From contig JAQFWX010000004.1 in NCBI GenBank assembly GCA_027605045.1, positions 2,428,683-2,492,682 on the forward strand: a stretch of DNA of 64,000 bases, written 5' to 3'. Shown here one piece after another: positions 11,573-23,736 of this stretch (its first letter is position 1; every line of letters begins with the position of its first letter). The stretch comes from Phallus indusiatus. Lineage: Eukaryota; Basidiomycota; Agaricomycetes; Phallales; Phallaceae. The translations under genes and the position numbers were made by a program. Under the pieces are notes generated by a model that saw only the letters and a list, made by a program, of their open reading frames with translations, made no database searches and was not told the DNA's origin.

Positions 11573-12672
11573 TCGTTGTCGATGAAATGCTGTAAAATGT
11601 ATTAGAACCGAAACTGAAAAGTCTTGCAAAAAATATACGCCTCACTTTTCCTGAAGGTGGTGGTAATGAAAAAAGGAGTGTTGACGCTTTTGAGATTAAT
11701 CCATCACCCCGGTTGAGTTTAACAACTGAGATGCGACCGAGTGAACTAGTCACAGAACTTCGAAAGTGTCAAAAGCAAAAGCTGTCCAGTGGTCCCTATT
11801 TGCCAGCGAGAGAGTTTCTGGTTCAATTTCGGGAGCTTGGTTAATATCTCAGATGCTGATGGTTAATCAATTTGGGATCACCGTGAAGTTCCTGAGCGCA
11901 GGTCAATTCAATTCAATTCAATTCAATGAACTGGGAATGGCTGAGTTACTTGTTAAGAGTCCGATAAACGACATGTTCAGCGTGAATTTCTTAAATTTCG
12001 TGGCGTTCCTATCACATATCTCAAAGGGATAAAGATTTAGCAGTACGTACCTGGCACGCTTAAAAGTTTTAACGAGTTTGGGAAGCCTAAGTCTCTGACT
12101 CGCTCTACTGTCAAACCTGTCAACACAATGGGAGCAAAATGTAGCACAGCTAAGCGCAGACCGCAAACCGCAAAGCAATGAGTAACTAAAAAAAACACCC
12201 CTGATAATCAGTGCATCTTGACGATGAAAAAATGCAACGTGCGTGATCCAAAATGAAAAAGTTTCCCTTTGCTTGCAACAGCCTGCAACCTCGTGATGGA
12301 CATCAACTTAAACTGAGACGCGGTCCGGAGTGCATTTCAAACTGCGCTTGATGTGACGCCCAACTGCCCCCGGGGCGGTTTAGGCACTATGTGATATCAT
12401 CAGACTTGAACGCCTCTTTGGACAGCCTGCAAACTAGTCGAAATGGGTACTTCTGCACACTGACAATTGAAAAAGCAATAAACACATTATCATTATTATT
12501 GTATCTTTCGTATTGTCCTAATATTCTAAAGCATTTTAAAATGCAACTAGTTTGAATCCGAAGCTATGTATGTACGTTTATACCAAAATGCCGTGTTGAC
12601 AATGAATCATCATCCCCAAATCATGCTTCATGATAATTTATCCGTTTCTTCTTTCTAAAAGAAAAAAATTGT
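11573..12672. other. Intergenic stretch with a short ATTCA repeat
   Basis: About 1.1 kb separating two minus-strand genes. It should hold the promoter of the DUF6535 gene and the terminator of the ABC transporter. A short pentanucleotide run (CAATT/ATTCA, about 5 copies near 11903-11929) is visible. No coding region could be supported. Confidence 0.5.
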
Positions 12673-15600
12673 TCATCGTTTGGCGTATCGTAAGAACCGT
12701 GATGCAATAATCGTAAAAACAAAATTGGCCACTATAATAATTCGCCAGATGATCAGTATACAGACGGCTGCAGCGATTCTCACGCAAATTCTCACCAATG
12801 AAACCCAAAAGAATGAATGCATCTCTCCATCGGTGATCAAATTTAATATCCAATGGCTCAAAGAACTGGTCTCCAACCTGTGCATAGAAATTGAACTAAA
12901 TCATACAGGACAACAACGCAGGAAAGTCAGGATCTTACCCTGTATTGGCAATATTGGCACTGCGACGTTGCATTCGCATTATTCAAATAACCTCCATTTG
13001 CATCTACAAATTCTCCAGCCCTAAACATAGCGAGGTAAGCTCCGCATTCTAAAAAAGCGCACGGGACATACCATTGTTGACAGGTCTGATTGGCAGGAGG
13101 ATCGAATACGGCGAATTCGCTCTCGAGACAAGTTATGACCAACCCGTGTAACTCGGTTGATAACATGCCAGAAAGAACACGAGTGTATCTAATAAGGAAG
13201 TGAGCATTAGACCGAACCAGGTTTGTGAATGTGCATACGGTGTTATTTGGTAAATAGTATCTCTCCAGAAGTGAGCAAGTTGAGGGAAAGGTATAGTTAC
13301 ACCCGCGAAAGTCGTCAATACTACGGCGTGGTCAGATATCGTTCATACAAATAACTCAATCGGAGGCAACTTACCCAAATTCAATATCGGATTGAACAAC
13401 GCCGCAATCTGTCAACCGTTACATCAAAAACACATTCTCCCACGTCAAAGAAAGAAGCGACTCACTTGAACTCGGGGTGAAATAGCACCAAGTAACTAAC
13501 GACGTCAAAACTCAATATGGCGGTATAGATGCTTGCGAAATCAGAACGTACCTGACCCAAAGACACACCAAACATTTCCAAAAAGATACAAATGAGCAAT
13601 TGGTACCCATTGCCCCTTGCTCCTTCAGCTCCTTGACCGAATCCCATAGGCCAAACACTGAAACACGCGTTTGAGAATGCCGCCAATTCACGGGTGAGAA
13701 AATACATAATACATACAATAGAGCCTAATCATCAAAACCAGAATTAGACGCAAACACAAGGAAAAACAAAAGCGGGCGCAGCTTACCCAATAAAGGATAG
13801 CACAAAGTATACTGTACGGTGTTTCGGAAATGAGCTGTCCGATAGCGAAAACGTAAGAAGAATATATCCGACTAGATGCCTCTGTAAAACCAATCAGTAT
13901 TGCTGACGATGAACAGCGCGGGAAAATGTTGACCTCTGATAAAGATGCCTAATGATTATTGGTTAGATCACTAATCAACCCTTTTTGGATAAATAAACTC
14001 ACTTCTGTTGTTGATAAAGGCGGGTTCGATTTGGAACATAACGATCTTTAAAACGATAAAATCAGAAACCAGTACAGTATGCGGTATAGTGCAAGATACT
14101 CACAGCAGGCATGACAGTGGCAAAAAAGCTAAAAAGAAAAAAAGAAACACATTTAAGCACCCCTGCGCGAGCTTCAGAAGAAAAGACATACATTCCAAAC
14201 ACTCTACTCTGCAAATCCCCAACAGACCGACCCAACCTCAACAAAGCAAGCGAAATGAACAGCGAAATTGAAATATGAGAAAACAATCTCGAAAAGAGAT
14301 AATCATGCGAACGCCAAAGCGCAACGAGAGCTCGTTTGGTGACGATAGTGACTTGATAATAAAATGGCGTTGCGTCTAAAAAAAAAAACAAAGGACGATT
14401 AATATCATTTAGGTAATCCAGTAAAACGCAAAATTAAACTAACGCACAAGTTCGAGTTAGTTCTTTGTTAGTCTGAGCAGGTCTCGCTAGAGCTTCAGCT
14501 TTCATCTCCGCAATTTCTTGTTTCGCTTTTGCGCATTCCGGACTATCAAGCCAAATATCTTTCCAGTCGCGTGGTCCGATACGTGGAGTAACACCTGCAC
14601 CGATGGCTTCAAGCATGCTATAAAAGAGAAAAAATCAATAAAAACCTGGGGACATTCGTAATCAAACTTATCGGGGACGTACTATTCAGCGGGGTTAACA
14701 TCAGCTGGACAAACTGCACCAGAACGAGCGAAATAGTCGCGAATGACGTAGGCGTCTTTACCGATATCTCCGAAATAGACTGTTTCGCCTCCAGATTCAA
14801 GAAGCAAAAGACGGTCTGAGATAAGTGTCACTAGATTTAAATCATTATGACATTAACCAAGTTCTTTTACTCACCGAAACTTTCGAATAACAAAGCAGAA
14901 GGTTGATGAATGGTACAAAGGATAGCTGTTATAATCGGAATCAACAAGGGAACAAGACACTTAGGAGGAAAAAATAGACCTTGACCGGCGTCAGCCAATT
15001 TTCTCAAAAAGCGAACCAAATTCCAGGCGCTCTGTCCATCAAGACCGGACGTAGGCTCGTCCAAGAACAACAACAACTCAGGCTTCGCCGCCAACTCAAC
15101 ACCAATCGTCAGCCTTTTACGAGCTAATAAAAGGAAAGCAAGTATTAAAAGACGATATTAACAATAATGAAGAAACCACGAACCTTCAACACCCAAGGAG
15201 AAAACAACGGCATCAGCAAGATCCTGCAACTCAAGCAACTCGATCATTTCTTCAACATATTCGTCTTTCTCGCTTTTCGGGACTGAAAAGGGTTGACGGA
15301 GGTATGCCGAAAATCGCATCGCTTCTCTAATAGTAGCAGTACCCTCATGAACATCCAATTGTTCCGCTAAAAAAAAACAAATTTAGCCAAAAACTTGTCT
15401 TTTTGAAAGGAACGCGAAACAACAAACCATAAGCCGTTCCACGAGCAAAATCAGCTTGCAAAGGTCGTCCACCAACAAGAATATCACCAGAAACAACACC
15501 GATATTTTTTCTTTGCGCGAGTACGTCCAAACAGGTTGTTTTACCTGCTCCAGAAGCACCCATCAAAGCCGTCAAAGACCCGGGTTTGACATATCCAAAG

Positions 15601-18600
15601 ACATCATGAAGTAATCTTCTTTGTCCGCCTGGTACGGGAACGTGATAGTTGAGATTTTCCCAGGTGAAAACTTGGCCGGAAGATATACTACATAATATGA
15701 TGTGTATCGTTAAAACTAACGTTTCAAGAAATATATAAATAGATGGATCTAACCTGTGTTTTGGTTTTTCTTCCTCAATTTCGTTGATTTTTTCTTTACT
15801 TTCAGATTTCTCATTCCCCATTTTCTGCGCTCTGCGTTCCAAAAGTCTTCTATTGCGTTCGCGCGTCTCAGTGTTCTCACGAGCATAAAGTGTAAGACCA
15901 CCACCCCCTATAGCGTGCTATAAAAAAAAGTTCAAATTAAATCTCCTCGTTCTCGTCTAAAAATAGAACACTCAAAAAAACTTACCCGGTAATACTCGAA
16001 AGCGATCGTTTGAAGGAACGTGAACACTAAAAACATCCCCAGAAGAACCTGTTCACCAAAATTATCAGTGAATGGGAAAAAAAAATGCGCAAATAAATTA
16101 TATACACACCAAAAACTCTCTTCTCCAAATATCTTTGAAATCCAAATCGTACGTATCTTGAATATACGCTTTTCCACTGACCACGTCCGAACCGGGTGTA
16201 GAACCAGCGATTGTACATGCTTGATTTGGTCCTAGTGAGTCACTATTCAACGCAGAGTATAAGGTTTCAACAAGATATATATTTTTGATACAAGGAAGGA
16301 ACTGACGGATATTTTGTGACACCATTTCCGTTTCGTGGGACAACGAAAGCACCATCACAAATCAACTAATACAAAATAAAACACAATCAAATCTTGGACC
16401 TTGAAGTATCGAATTTCTTGATGAAAACTTACGTTCGTTCTCATAAATTCGTTGTCCATCAGACCTCCGAAACCTATGCAAAACCAAATCAACCAAAAGA
16501 AAAACATTATACTAAATAATTCACATACCATATGACAATGGAGAAGTATAATAGATCCAAAACAGCCATCGTTTCATCTAATATGATAAACATAATGGGT
16601 TACTGCACAACGAAAAATACAAGGGTTGGAACAGACCTTATTCGGTGGTCTCAAGTACCCAGCATACGCAATAAAGTTAGGAAGAATGACAGTTGAGAAT
16701 CGGAACGCAACGTCGAAATTACTGAGGAAAGCACCAATAAGTCGGAAAGTTGCCTTGCAAAAAAAAAATTAGTTGAAGCGAATTCGAAGAAATGGGAGGA
16801 AACAAGTTTTACCTGCATCGTGATGAAACTCAAATATTGGAATAAAGCAAACGTAAAGAATCCTCCAGCGTTGAGAGCCAATCCGCACATAAAGTAGATA
16901 ATAATGTTAAATATGAGGATACGTGCCGCGGAGAAAGGTAAATCGGAAAATAGATTTGCGAGTGCTAGTGCGGCGGGACGGTAGAATCCGAAATCAGTCT
17001 GCTTATACAAAACTAGGGAGAGATATTGAGCCTCAGCACAAATATTTAATAGGAACACGACAAAAGACTTACTTGGACGACCAAGCATCACAGCGGGCAT
17101 CTTCAAAATAACGAATCAGCAAAGGAAACCTCCTCCTTTCAAAAACACAAACGCACCTCTCCAAACGCGTCTAAACCAATAACAAGCATCCCAATAAACA
17201 AAATACTCCCTCTAGTAAATCCACCAGCAGCAGTATCCGGCAACTTATAAAACGTAGCTCCCAAAATAATAGCAAGCAACGTCGACGTTCCAAAGGACGT
17301 GACAAGCTGGAACCAATCCTGAAGTCTCAACCGGAGTTGTCGTTTCGTCAAAATGAGAGTTTGCTGCACTAAACCGAGTGTATAAGGACTCCGCGTGGAA
17401 ACGCCTCGTTTCTTGTCGTTTCGGACTGCGTCGCGGAATGAACGTTGGTCTGAGTCGTCTTCGGAGTGAACCTGGGCATCGTACGCGTTTCGTGCGGATG
17501 TGAGTTTTGCGTAGTGTTCGGATTGACGCCAAGCTGATTCGAGAGCTTGAGGGGTTGAAGGCACGGTGTCGGCGCCGCGTCCCTTGGCAAACTGACGCTC
17601 GTTTGGATCAGCTGAGGATTTCAATTCAATCGCAATTGAATTGAGTTATGACGCAATGTGAATATATGCGAGGTGAGAGAGAGAGAGAGTTGGAGGAAAG
17701 GGAATGGAATGGAAGGAACTCGTGAGATAGATAAGAGATAATGTATGGAAAAAGTTCACGTACTGCATCCTGTCAAGTAATCCGCAGTTGTTTGTCTAGG
17801 TAAGTCTTTGTATCCAAGGTTGACGAAATAACTCCGTGCTTGATCCGCAGGACCAAAGTAGATGACACGCCCTTTGTCAAGGAGCAGGACTTTATCGAAT
17901 TGTTTGTATATGCCTGTAAAGGAAAAGAGTGAGTATTGATAAATTATATTGAGAGGATTGATACGTACTTTCACTGGCCTGGTACAATGTCACAAAGGTC
18001 GTTTGTTTCAAGAGATCAGTAAGAACCCGCAAACTCTTGACATAGTCCAACTAGTGAAAACAATTAACGCCGATGACCAAAAAGAAAAAGATACACAAAA
18101 AAAAAACGCACAGCAGTACTAGCATCCAACCCTCTCGTCGTGTTATCCCAACAATTGACATGCGCCCTGGTCGCCATCATCTCGGCAATACTGACACGTT
18201 TACGTTCTCCACCACTAACACCGCGGATAAATGCGTCTCCAACAAGAGTATTAGCAGTATGCTTGATGTTGAACATTTTCAAAAACGTGTCGAGTAGCTG
18301 GGCATTGAATTCAGCCCTACTGACGCCCGGAAGACGGGTGGCCGGTGTTTTAGTTGACAGTGCAAATTCGAGGGTTTGGGCAACGGTTAGCGAGGGGATG
18401 TGAATGTCGTCTAGAAAAATGCATACCAGTGAGAATCAATGGTTGACAGCACTATATTGAGGGAATTGGTCACTACCTTCTTGGTTATAGACGATTTCAC
18501 CCTTGTAGTGTTTGGCCATCTCGGCCGCATCAATACCGGCATAATGAACGTCACCACCAACATAGGCATAATCCGCGCGTCTGTTAGCAATAGTTTTCAA

Positions 18601-19330
18601 AAACGTTGTGCAACCTGCACCGGGACAACCCAAAACAAGACACATCTCGCCAGGTTTGAGGAGACCGCTGTTTCGATGGAGGATCGTCGAGCCAAAGATT
18701 GGTTGTGACCCCTCATCTTGCTGTCTCCGCAATTTGGAAAACAATGAAGTCAATGTTCCGTTTAGAGTACGCAGTGGATCGAGGAAAAAGTTGATGATGG
18801 CGCCTGTGTGATGAGTTAAGTAAAGTGTGGAGCGGAAGGAAATCAGGACGATGACCGCAGGAACCCGATTACGCGATCGAGATCCCGCAGTGTAGATTCA
18901 ATATACTCACGGTCGAACGTTTGGACGTAAACCTTGCAACGCAGAGCACAGACAGTGAGCACAGTACACGCGATGCAATGAAATGCAATGCAATTAGAAA
19001 ACAACATACCTTGTGGCCTATACCGCCTGGCACAATAACCTCGAGATTATCCCATGACACGCCAACACGTTTATGGTGACTATGTATGCCCGCCTCATCG
19101 TTGGCAGCATTGGCAGAAGCTAGGTAATCACGTAAAATAAAGGCTTGATGCTCTTGATCGGCCTTTTCTGGGTCTGCATTGGGATCGGTGGGTTTGAGTG
19201 ACGAGGTACGCGAAAGTTGTCGTTCGAGTGAATTGAATGCTTCAATGGCTTGTTGAACGTCGATTCCATGGTGGTCAACGTCACTAGCGGCAGTGGGTGT
19301 GGAAGCGGAGGAAGAAGGAAATGGGTCCAT
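12673..19330 (-). CDS. PDR-type full-size ABC transporter (ABCG family)
   Basis: A pleiotropic drug resistance transporter is an ATP-driven exporter of the plasma membrane for drugs, lipids or secondary metabolites. The arrangement is (NBD-TMD)x2 over many small exons. The N-terminal leader starts [15 protein letters not shown] at 19328-19330; an in-frame ATG at 19391-19393 is an alternative. NBD1 has the degenerate Walker [12 protein letters not shown] (about 18603-18640, Cys replacing Lys), the signature [16 protein letters not shown] and the Walker B-like [13 protein letters not shown] (about 18110-18260). TMD1 spans about 16.1-17.6 kb. NBD2 has the canonical Walker [18 protein letters not shown] (about 15520-15572) and [19 protein letters not shown] (about 15020-15085). 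TMD2 lies at about 13.0-14.4 kb. The last two exons, split by an intron of about 60 nt at 12730-12795, end in [10 protein letters not shown]. This fits a complete gene. The substrate cannot be read from sequence. Confidence 0.9.
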
Positions 19331-19594
19331 TGTCGGAGAAAAGGAGGAGGAGGAGGTAGAGGGGAAGGTGATGGAATGCACACACTCACACACTTTTCAC
19401 AGAGCCAATAAATAGAACGCAGAGGGCAGCCTGTTATATTTTTTTTTTCGAGGGATCATTAGTGCTTGGAATTTTTTAGTAAGCGGCCGGAAAGCATCAT
19501 TATTATGTAATCCCAAACTTGTTACAAAGCATGTAAATCCTTTGGTCGTAGCCTCCGAGAGGAGCGTGTCGTCGTCAGCCACTCGGCATCACAG

Positions 19595-20557
19595 ATGTTT
19601 CGTTACGTGCTCATCACCCCATCTTCACGGGGTCTCTCTACTGCCCTTGCTAGACACTACTTACAAAACACCCCTTACTTTGTCTTTGCAACCCACCGCT
19701 CAGATGACGAACATCTCATCAGGTCTCGCATTCTCGGTGCCGACCCGGGCCAGCCTCAGGCGAAGACTCATCATCACCCTCAGCTAACCCCGAATCAAGC
19801 TAATCATAATCATGATAATAATAACCATAACCATGACCATGACTCATCTCTACGCCAACGATTGACGCTGTTGCCTCTCGAATTAACATCCGAGGATTCT
19901 ATCGCATCTGCAGCCAATCAACTCGCTAGTTGTCTCCCGTTCGACGCACGTCTCCACGCGGCGTGGATCACAGGCGGAATATTGCACACCGAGAAGCGCC
20001 CCCAAGACATTCTCCACGACGCACTGCTTGACTCATTTAGAGTAAACGTTATTTCTCATTTGCTGATTATTAAACACTTTAGTAGATTTTTGCCCGAGTA
20101 TAGCAGTAATCAGCATCAACATGAGTCGTCGACTCACTCCGACCGTGACGGCAACTCGGATTTCTCCCGCTGGATTCATGTCTCAGCTCGCTTAGGCAGT
20201 ATTTCCGACAACCACTCTGGTGGCTGGTATTCATATCGCTCATCTAAAGCTGCTCTCAACCAAGTCATAAAAACCTTTGACATCCAATTGCAAACTCAAT
20301 CTCGCTCGCATTCTTCATCTCAATCACCGGCAGATTCATCTTCCTCCTCCTCCTCCATTTGTGTAGGTGTCCACCCCGGAACGGTAAAAACTGACTTAAG
20401 CAAATCATACTGGGGTCCCGACTCAAAAGGCCGTCTCGATCCTGAACTCTTGGAACCCGAAGATGCCGCTGCTAAATTAGTAAATGTCGTTGAGAATCTA
20501 AATCACAGTCAAAGAGGCCGTGTCTGGGATTGGAAAGGATCTGTCGTCGATTGGTAA
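19595..20557 (+). CDS. Short-chain dehydrogenase/reductase (C-factor-like SDR)
   Basis: A single-exon 320-residue protein of the classical SDR fold, which catalyses NAD(P)-dependent oxidation or reduction; the substrate is unknown. The N-terminal strand and turn (YVLITPSSRGLSTALARHYL) occupy the place of the TGxxxGxG nucleotide-binding loop, but the glycine pattern is altered to PSSRGLS, as in C-factor-like SDRs. A middle Ser and the catalytic pair are visible in WIHVSARLGS and GGWYSYRSSKAALNQVIKTF (Y-x3-K, about 20220-20270). The C-terminal VGVHPGTVKTDLSK block is typical. A His/Asn-rich low-complexity insert (about 19760-19850) and a Ser-rich insert (about 20290-20355) are unusual additions. 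The gene is divergent from the ABC transporter (264 bp between starts) and convergent with the CDT1-like gene. Confidence 0.85.
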   Translation: MFRYVLITPSSRGLSTALARHYLQNTPYFVFATHRSDDEHLIRSRILGADPGQPQAKTHHHPQLTPNQANHNHDNNNHNHDHDSSLRQRLTLLPLELTSEDSIASAANQLASCLPFDARLHAAWITGGILHTEKRPQDILHDALLDSFRVNVISHLLIIKHFSRFLPEYSSNQHQHESSTHSDRDGNSDFSRWIHVSARLGSISDNHSGGWYSYRSSKAALNQVIKTFDIQLQTQSRSHSSSQSPADSSSSSSSICVGVHPGTVKTDLSKSYWGPDSKGRLDPELLEPEDAAAKLVNVVENLNHSQRGRVWDWKGSVVDW

Positions 20558-20636
20558 ACAAAGAAATATATTATACATTGACATTTGCAACATGGCGACA
20601 TTGTGGCACATTTGTTATGTAAACTTAAAATTCAAT

Positions 20637-23436
20637 TCAAATAGAACACTCCTCTATCTCTCTTCTAATTCGTTCTCTCACATCTCGCAGTCCCCCTTTA
20701 GCCTCCATTCTTACGCTTTTGGGACTCCGATTCCTCACCTCCTCCTCAGAAACATTTTTCCGGCGAGGCGAAGGAGGCGTTGTTCTAAAAAAAAAAAAGC
20801 TGTCAAGTTAGTCATGCAGAGAGAAAAAAACGCTTAAATTGAATGAAAAAGAAAAAAAGTTGGGGGGGGAATTCGCGGCTCCCTAGTAATAAGCACGATA
20901 CGCTTCAAACGGGACGTGACGTGAAGATTATCATGTCATTCACCCGCTTCCGATTGGTGTTGGAGATCAGAATCTCACTCAACCCGCCAGTCCTTGACAC
21001 TCAGGAATAGAACACCCAGGCCCGTGTCTGGGCAATGATCCGGGATTCCGAGGGTCAAGGGCGAAGCAATGTGATTCCTAATCCAATCACTGAACATTTT
21101 GAGTGATGTGCAACATTGCATATTGCCGTGCACCGCGTAATACCCTCCCGGAGAAAGTAAAACACCTAATTTAAAATAGAAAAGTCTTCCCCTCGTACTC
21201 ACGGATGATTTGGATTAGACGCTGGCATTTCAACCCACTCTTCTCCTTCGATAATTAAAGGCTTTAAAAAGAAAGGGCAAAGGTTCATTAATAATGTTAC
21301 AGAGTCTTGAGCATCCGCTGTAAACGAATACCGTATTAATAAAAAAAGATAGGGTTTTATGGCGAACGAACGAACCTGAGGAAATTGGAACTCGAGAAGA
21401 GCTCACAACCGCACGAACAATCTCGTCAAATCGCATAGTACGCCGTTTACGCGCAACAGACAACGGAGTCGACATCGTCTGCGAAGGCGATGAAAACGCT
21501 CTACCATAATAATTAAAAATTTAAAGTTATATGAGAAAGAAAAAAACTATAAATGGACCAAACGTACGCCCAAACTGTAGCAGCAACCTCGTCCAACCGT
21601 CCCAACAACACACGTCTCTTCATTTCTTCTTGCCCTAACAGCCTTAACTGTTCTTTAGTCATACTCCCACTTCCACTTCCACTTCTTCCACCATCTCCCG
21701 ATTTAGTCGTTGAAAGTGAAGGGGATGATGGATCGAGATCATCAGATGAAAGCGATTTTAATCTAATTCGCTCAAGGAGAGCTGCTCTTCTCGGTGTGGC
21801 TGCTGTTGCTGCTGCTGTCGATGTGGATGTGGATGTCGGTGTTCGAGTTCCCGATCCGGATTTGGGTGTTTCCGGGTGGAATTGGAGTCCTGTGCGGCCT
21901 GCGGTTGAAGGCGTTTGAGGCGGGAATGGGATTGCGGGTGAAGGTGGAAAGGCTGATTTGGTAGGAGAAGAAAGAGAAGGAGAAGGAGACGGGGATTCTG
22001 GAATGGATGATGAGGATGAAGATGAGGCGTTTGCCAAGCTTCGTGAAAGAAGACTTAGTCCTGCTGATTTTGTTGGTGATGTTGGACGAGAACCGGGTTC
22101 GCGTTTAAGGTTTGGTTTAGACTTGGTCTTGGGGTTGAGTTTGAGTTCGGTATCGAAATCGAAATCGGATTCAGGGTCGGGTTCAGATTCGGATATAGGC
22201 CCGGTACGAAGCTCGTTGCGAGGTGTGATTACCGATGGTATAGTGGTTACAGAAGTAAATATATATTTCGTAGGTGATCCGATTGGCGTTTGTGGCGTTG
22301 TTGATGGGAATGGTATACTGTTGTTTTTTGAAGGTGGAGTTGGGAATATGAATTTTGGAATTGCGGTTCGGCTGGATGGTGTGCGTGCGAGTGTTAGGGT
22401 TCTTTTAGGAGAGGGTGTTGATAAAGGTGTGTTTGTTCTGGATTTAGATTTGAGCAGTGCGGTGAGGGATGATAGTTTTGTTGGAGATGAGGTTGTTGGA
22501 ATGGGTGGAAGAGACGCGAGAGGAATTGGTGGAATGTTGGGTTCTTTATCTTTATGAATCTACCACGTATTTAAGAAAATATACCCAGGAATAAAATTTG
22601 GAAAAAAAACCTCAGCCCAAGCTTTCAGCTTTCTCTCTAACTCCTTTTTCCTCGTCTCCCCATCTCCAGTCCACCGAGCAACAGAAGACATTCCACCTCC
22701 CATTCCTTCAGCCAATAAATCAATTTCAACTTCAATTCCTATTCCGTAAGCCGGCACACGACGACTCTCAGTTTTAACAAAATGAGTTGTGGGTGTAACA
22801 ACAAATCCCATCGATCCGCGAATCCAGTCCATATTCCTGTTACCATTACCGTCCTCTTCCTTTTCCTCCTCCTCCTTGCTTGAATTATCAATAAACGGAT
22901 TGTCTTCATCTTCATCAGTTTTAACAACTTTCGATTTCGTCTGAAAACGCGTCCGATTCTCATTTTTCTCCTCCCCTTCATCATCTGCCGCTGGTTGTAT
23001 TTGTACGGTAACACCATCCCACTCCCACAACCAACAAAGCCGTTTAATATCATCTACGCCACATGTAACTTTAAATCCCATATTACTAGTTAAAGAAAGA
23101 TGAGTTAATACGTTCGGAACGCGTCCTGTGTCGGTGCAAGGTGAGACTGCGGATGTTGCGAGTGCGACTGATAGGGCGTGTTGTAGGGATGTTTGAATGT
23201 TTAGGAGACGGGAGAGATGAGGCGGAAGAGATGTGAATGTAATTAAAGATTGTTTAGAAGGTGATTTGGAGCTGTGTTTGATGAGCAAACTGTTTTGGAA
23301 AGAGATAAACAATGCAAGTAAAGGGAGAGAGCTAGTTTACGTACTCTGCTCGTATTTTTTTGGGTGTTGTAAATGTCTCGGTGTCATCTGCTGGTTCTAG
23401 AGTACGTCTTTTTTTGCGTGGGGAAAGTAAATCCAT
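20637..23436 (-). CDS. CDT1: CDT1-like DNA replication licensing factor
   Basis: CDT1 loads the MCM helicase at origins in G1. The predicted protein begins MDLLSPRKKRRTLEPADD (start 23434-23436), a basic peptide that could act as a nuclear signal or degron. After an intron a large exon (about 22560-23300) carries LPPHLSRLLNIQTSLQHALS and a winged-helix-like region (VTCGVDDIKRLCWLWEWDG, then YGIGIEVEIDLLAEGMGGGM). A Ser/Pro/Thr-rich linker follows, then MTKEQLRLLGQEEMKRRVLL and, two exons on, ARKRRTMRFDEIVRAVVSSS with DAQDSVTLLMNLCPFFLKP, which resembles the CDT1 C-terminal winged helix. The last exon, beyond a 418-nt intron (20785-21202), ends in a helical tail (RDVRERIRREIEECSI) whose frame fits the splice phase. 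The family call rests on recalled similarity to agaric CDT1 proteins; a search is needed to confirm it. Confidence 0.68.
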
Positions 23437-23736
23437 GTTAATGATGAAGCAATGTTAGATTGTTGTGTGTTGAATGAATAAGGCCAGTGCGGGGTAGGAC
23501 TGGACTTGACAAGCCGGATTTGTGACATCGCGTATACAGTCACAGTCACAATGACAAGGCACCATCACGTAAGCAAACGAAATTATCCCTCCTAAACAGT
23601 TCTTGCATCCCGGAAGTAAAAATCACACTCGCTCGTTCAAAGGTTGCCTGCCTATGACAGTTCATTATTCTCACAATACCTTTACTGTGGATTTACATAA
23701 TTCAGATGTTCCCCCCACCCTCTCAATCTACTGGTC

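Noticed and set aside
11535..11753. Upstream exon for the DUF6535 gene (MTSSLGRIS...)
   Set aside because: The obvious GT-AG junction to the next exon is out of phase, so it was not included. A different 5' exon remains possible.
21553..22557. Long plus-strand frames (21553-21918 and 21958-22557)
   Set aside because: They are antisense to the low-complexity linker of the CDT1-like gene and contain only Gly/Val/Asp runs mirrored from Ser/Pro/Thr codons.
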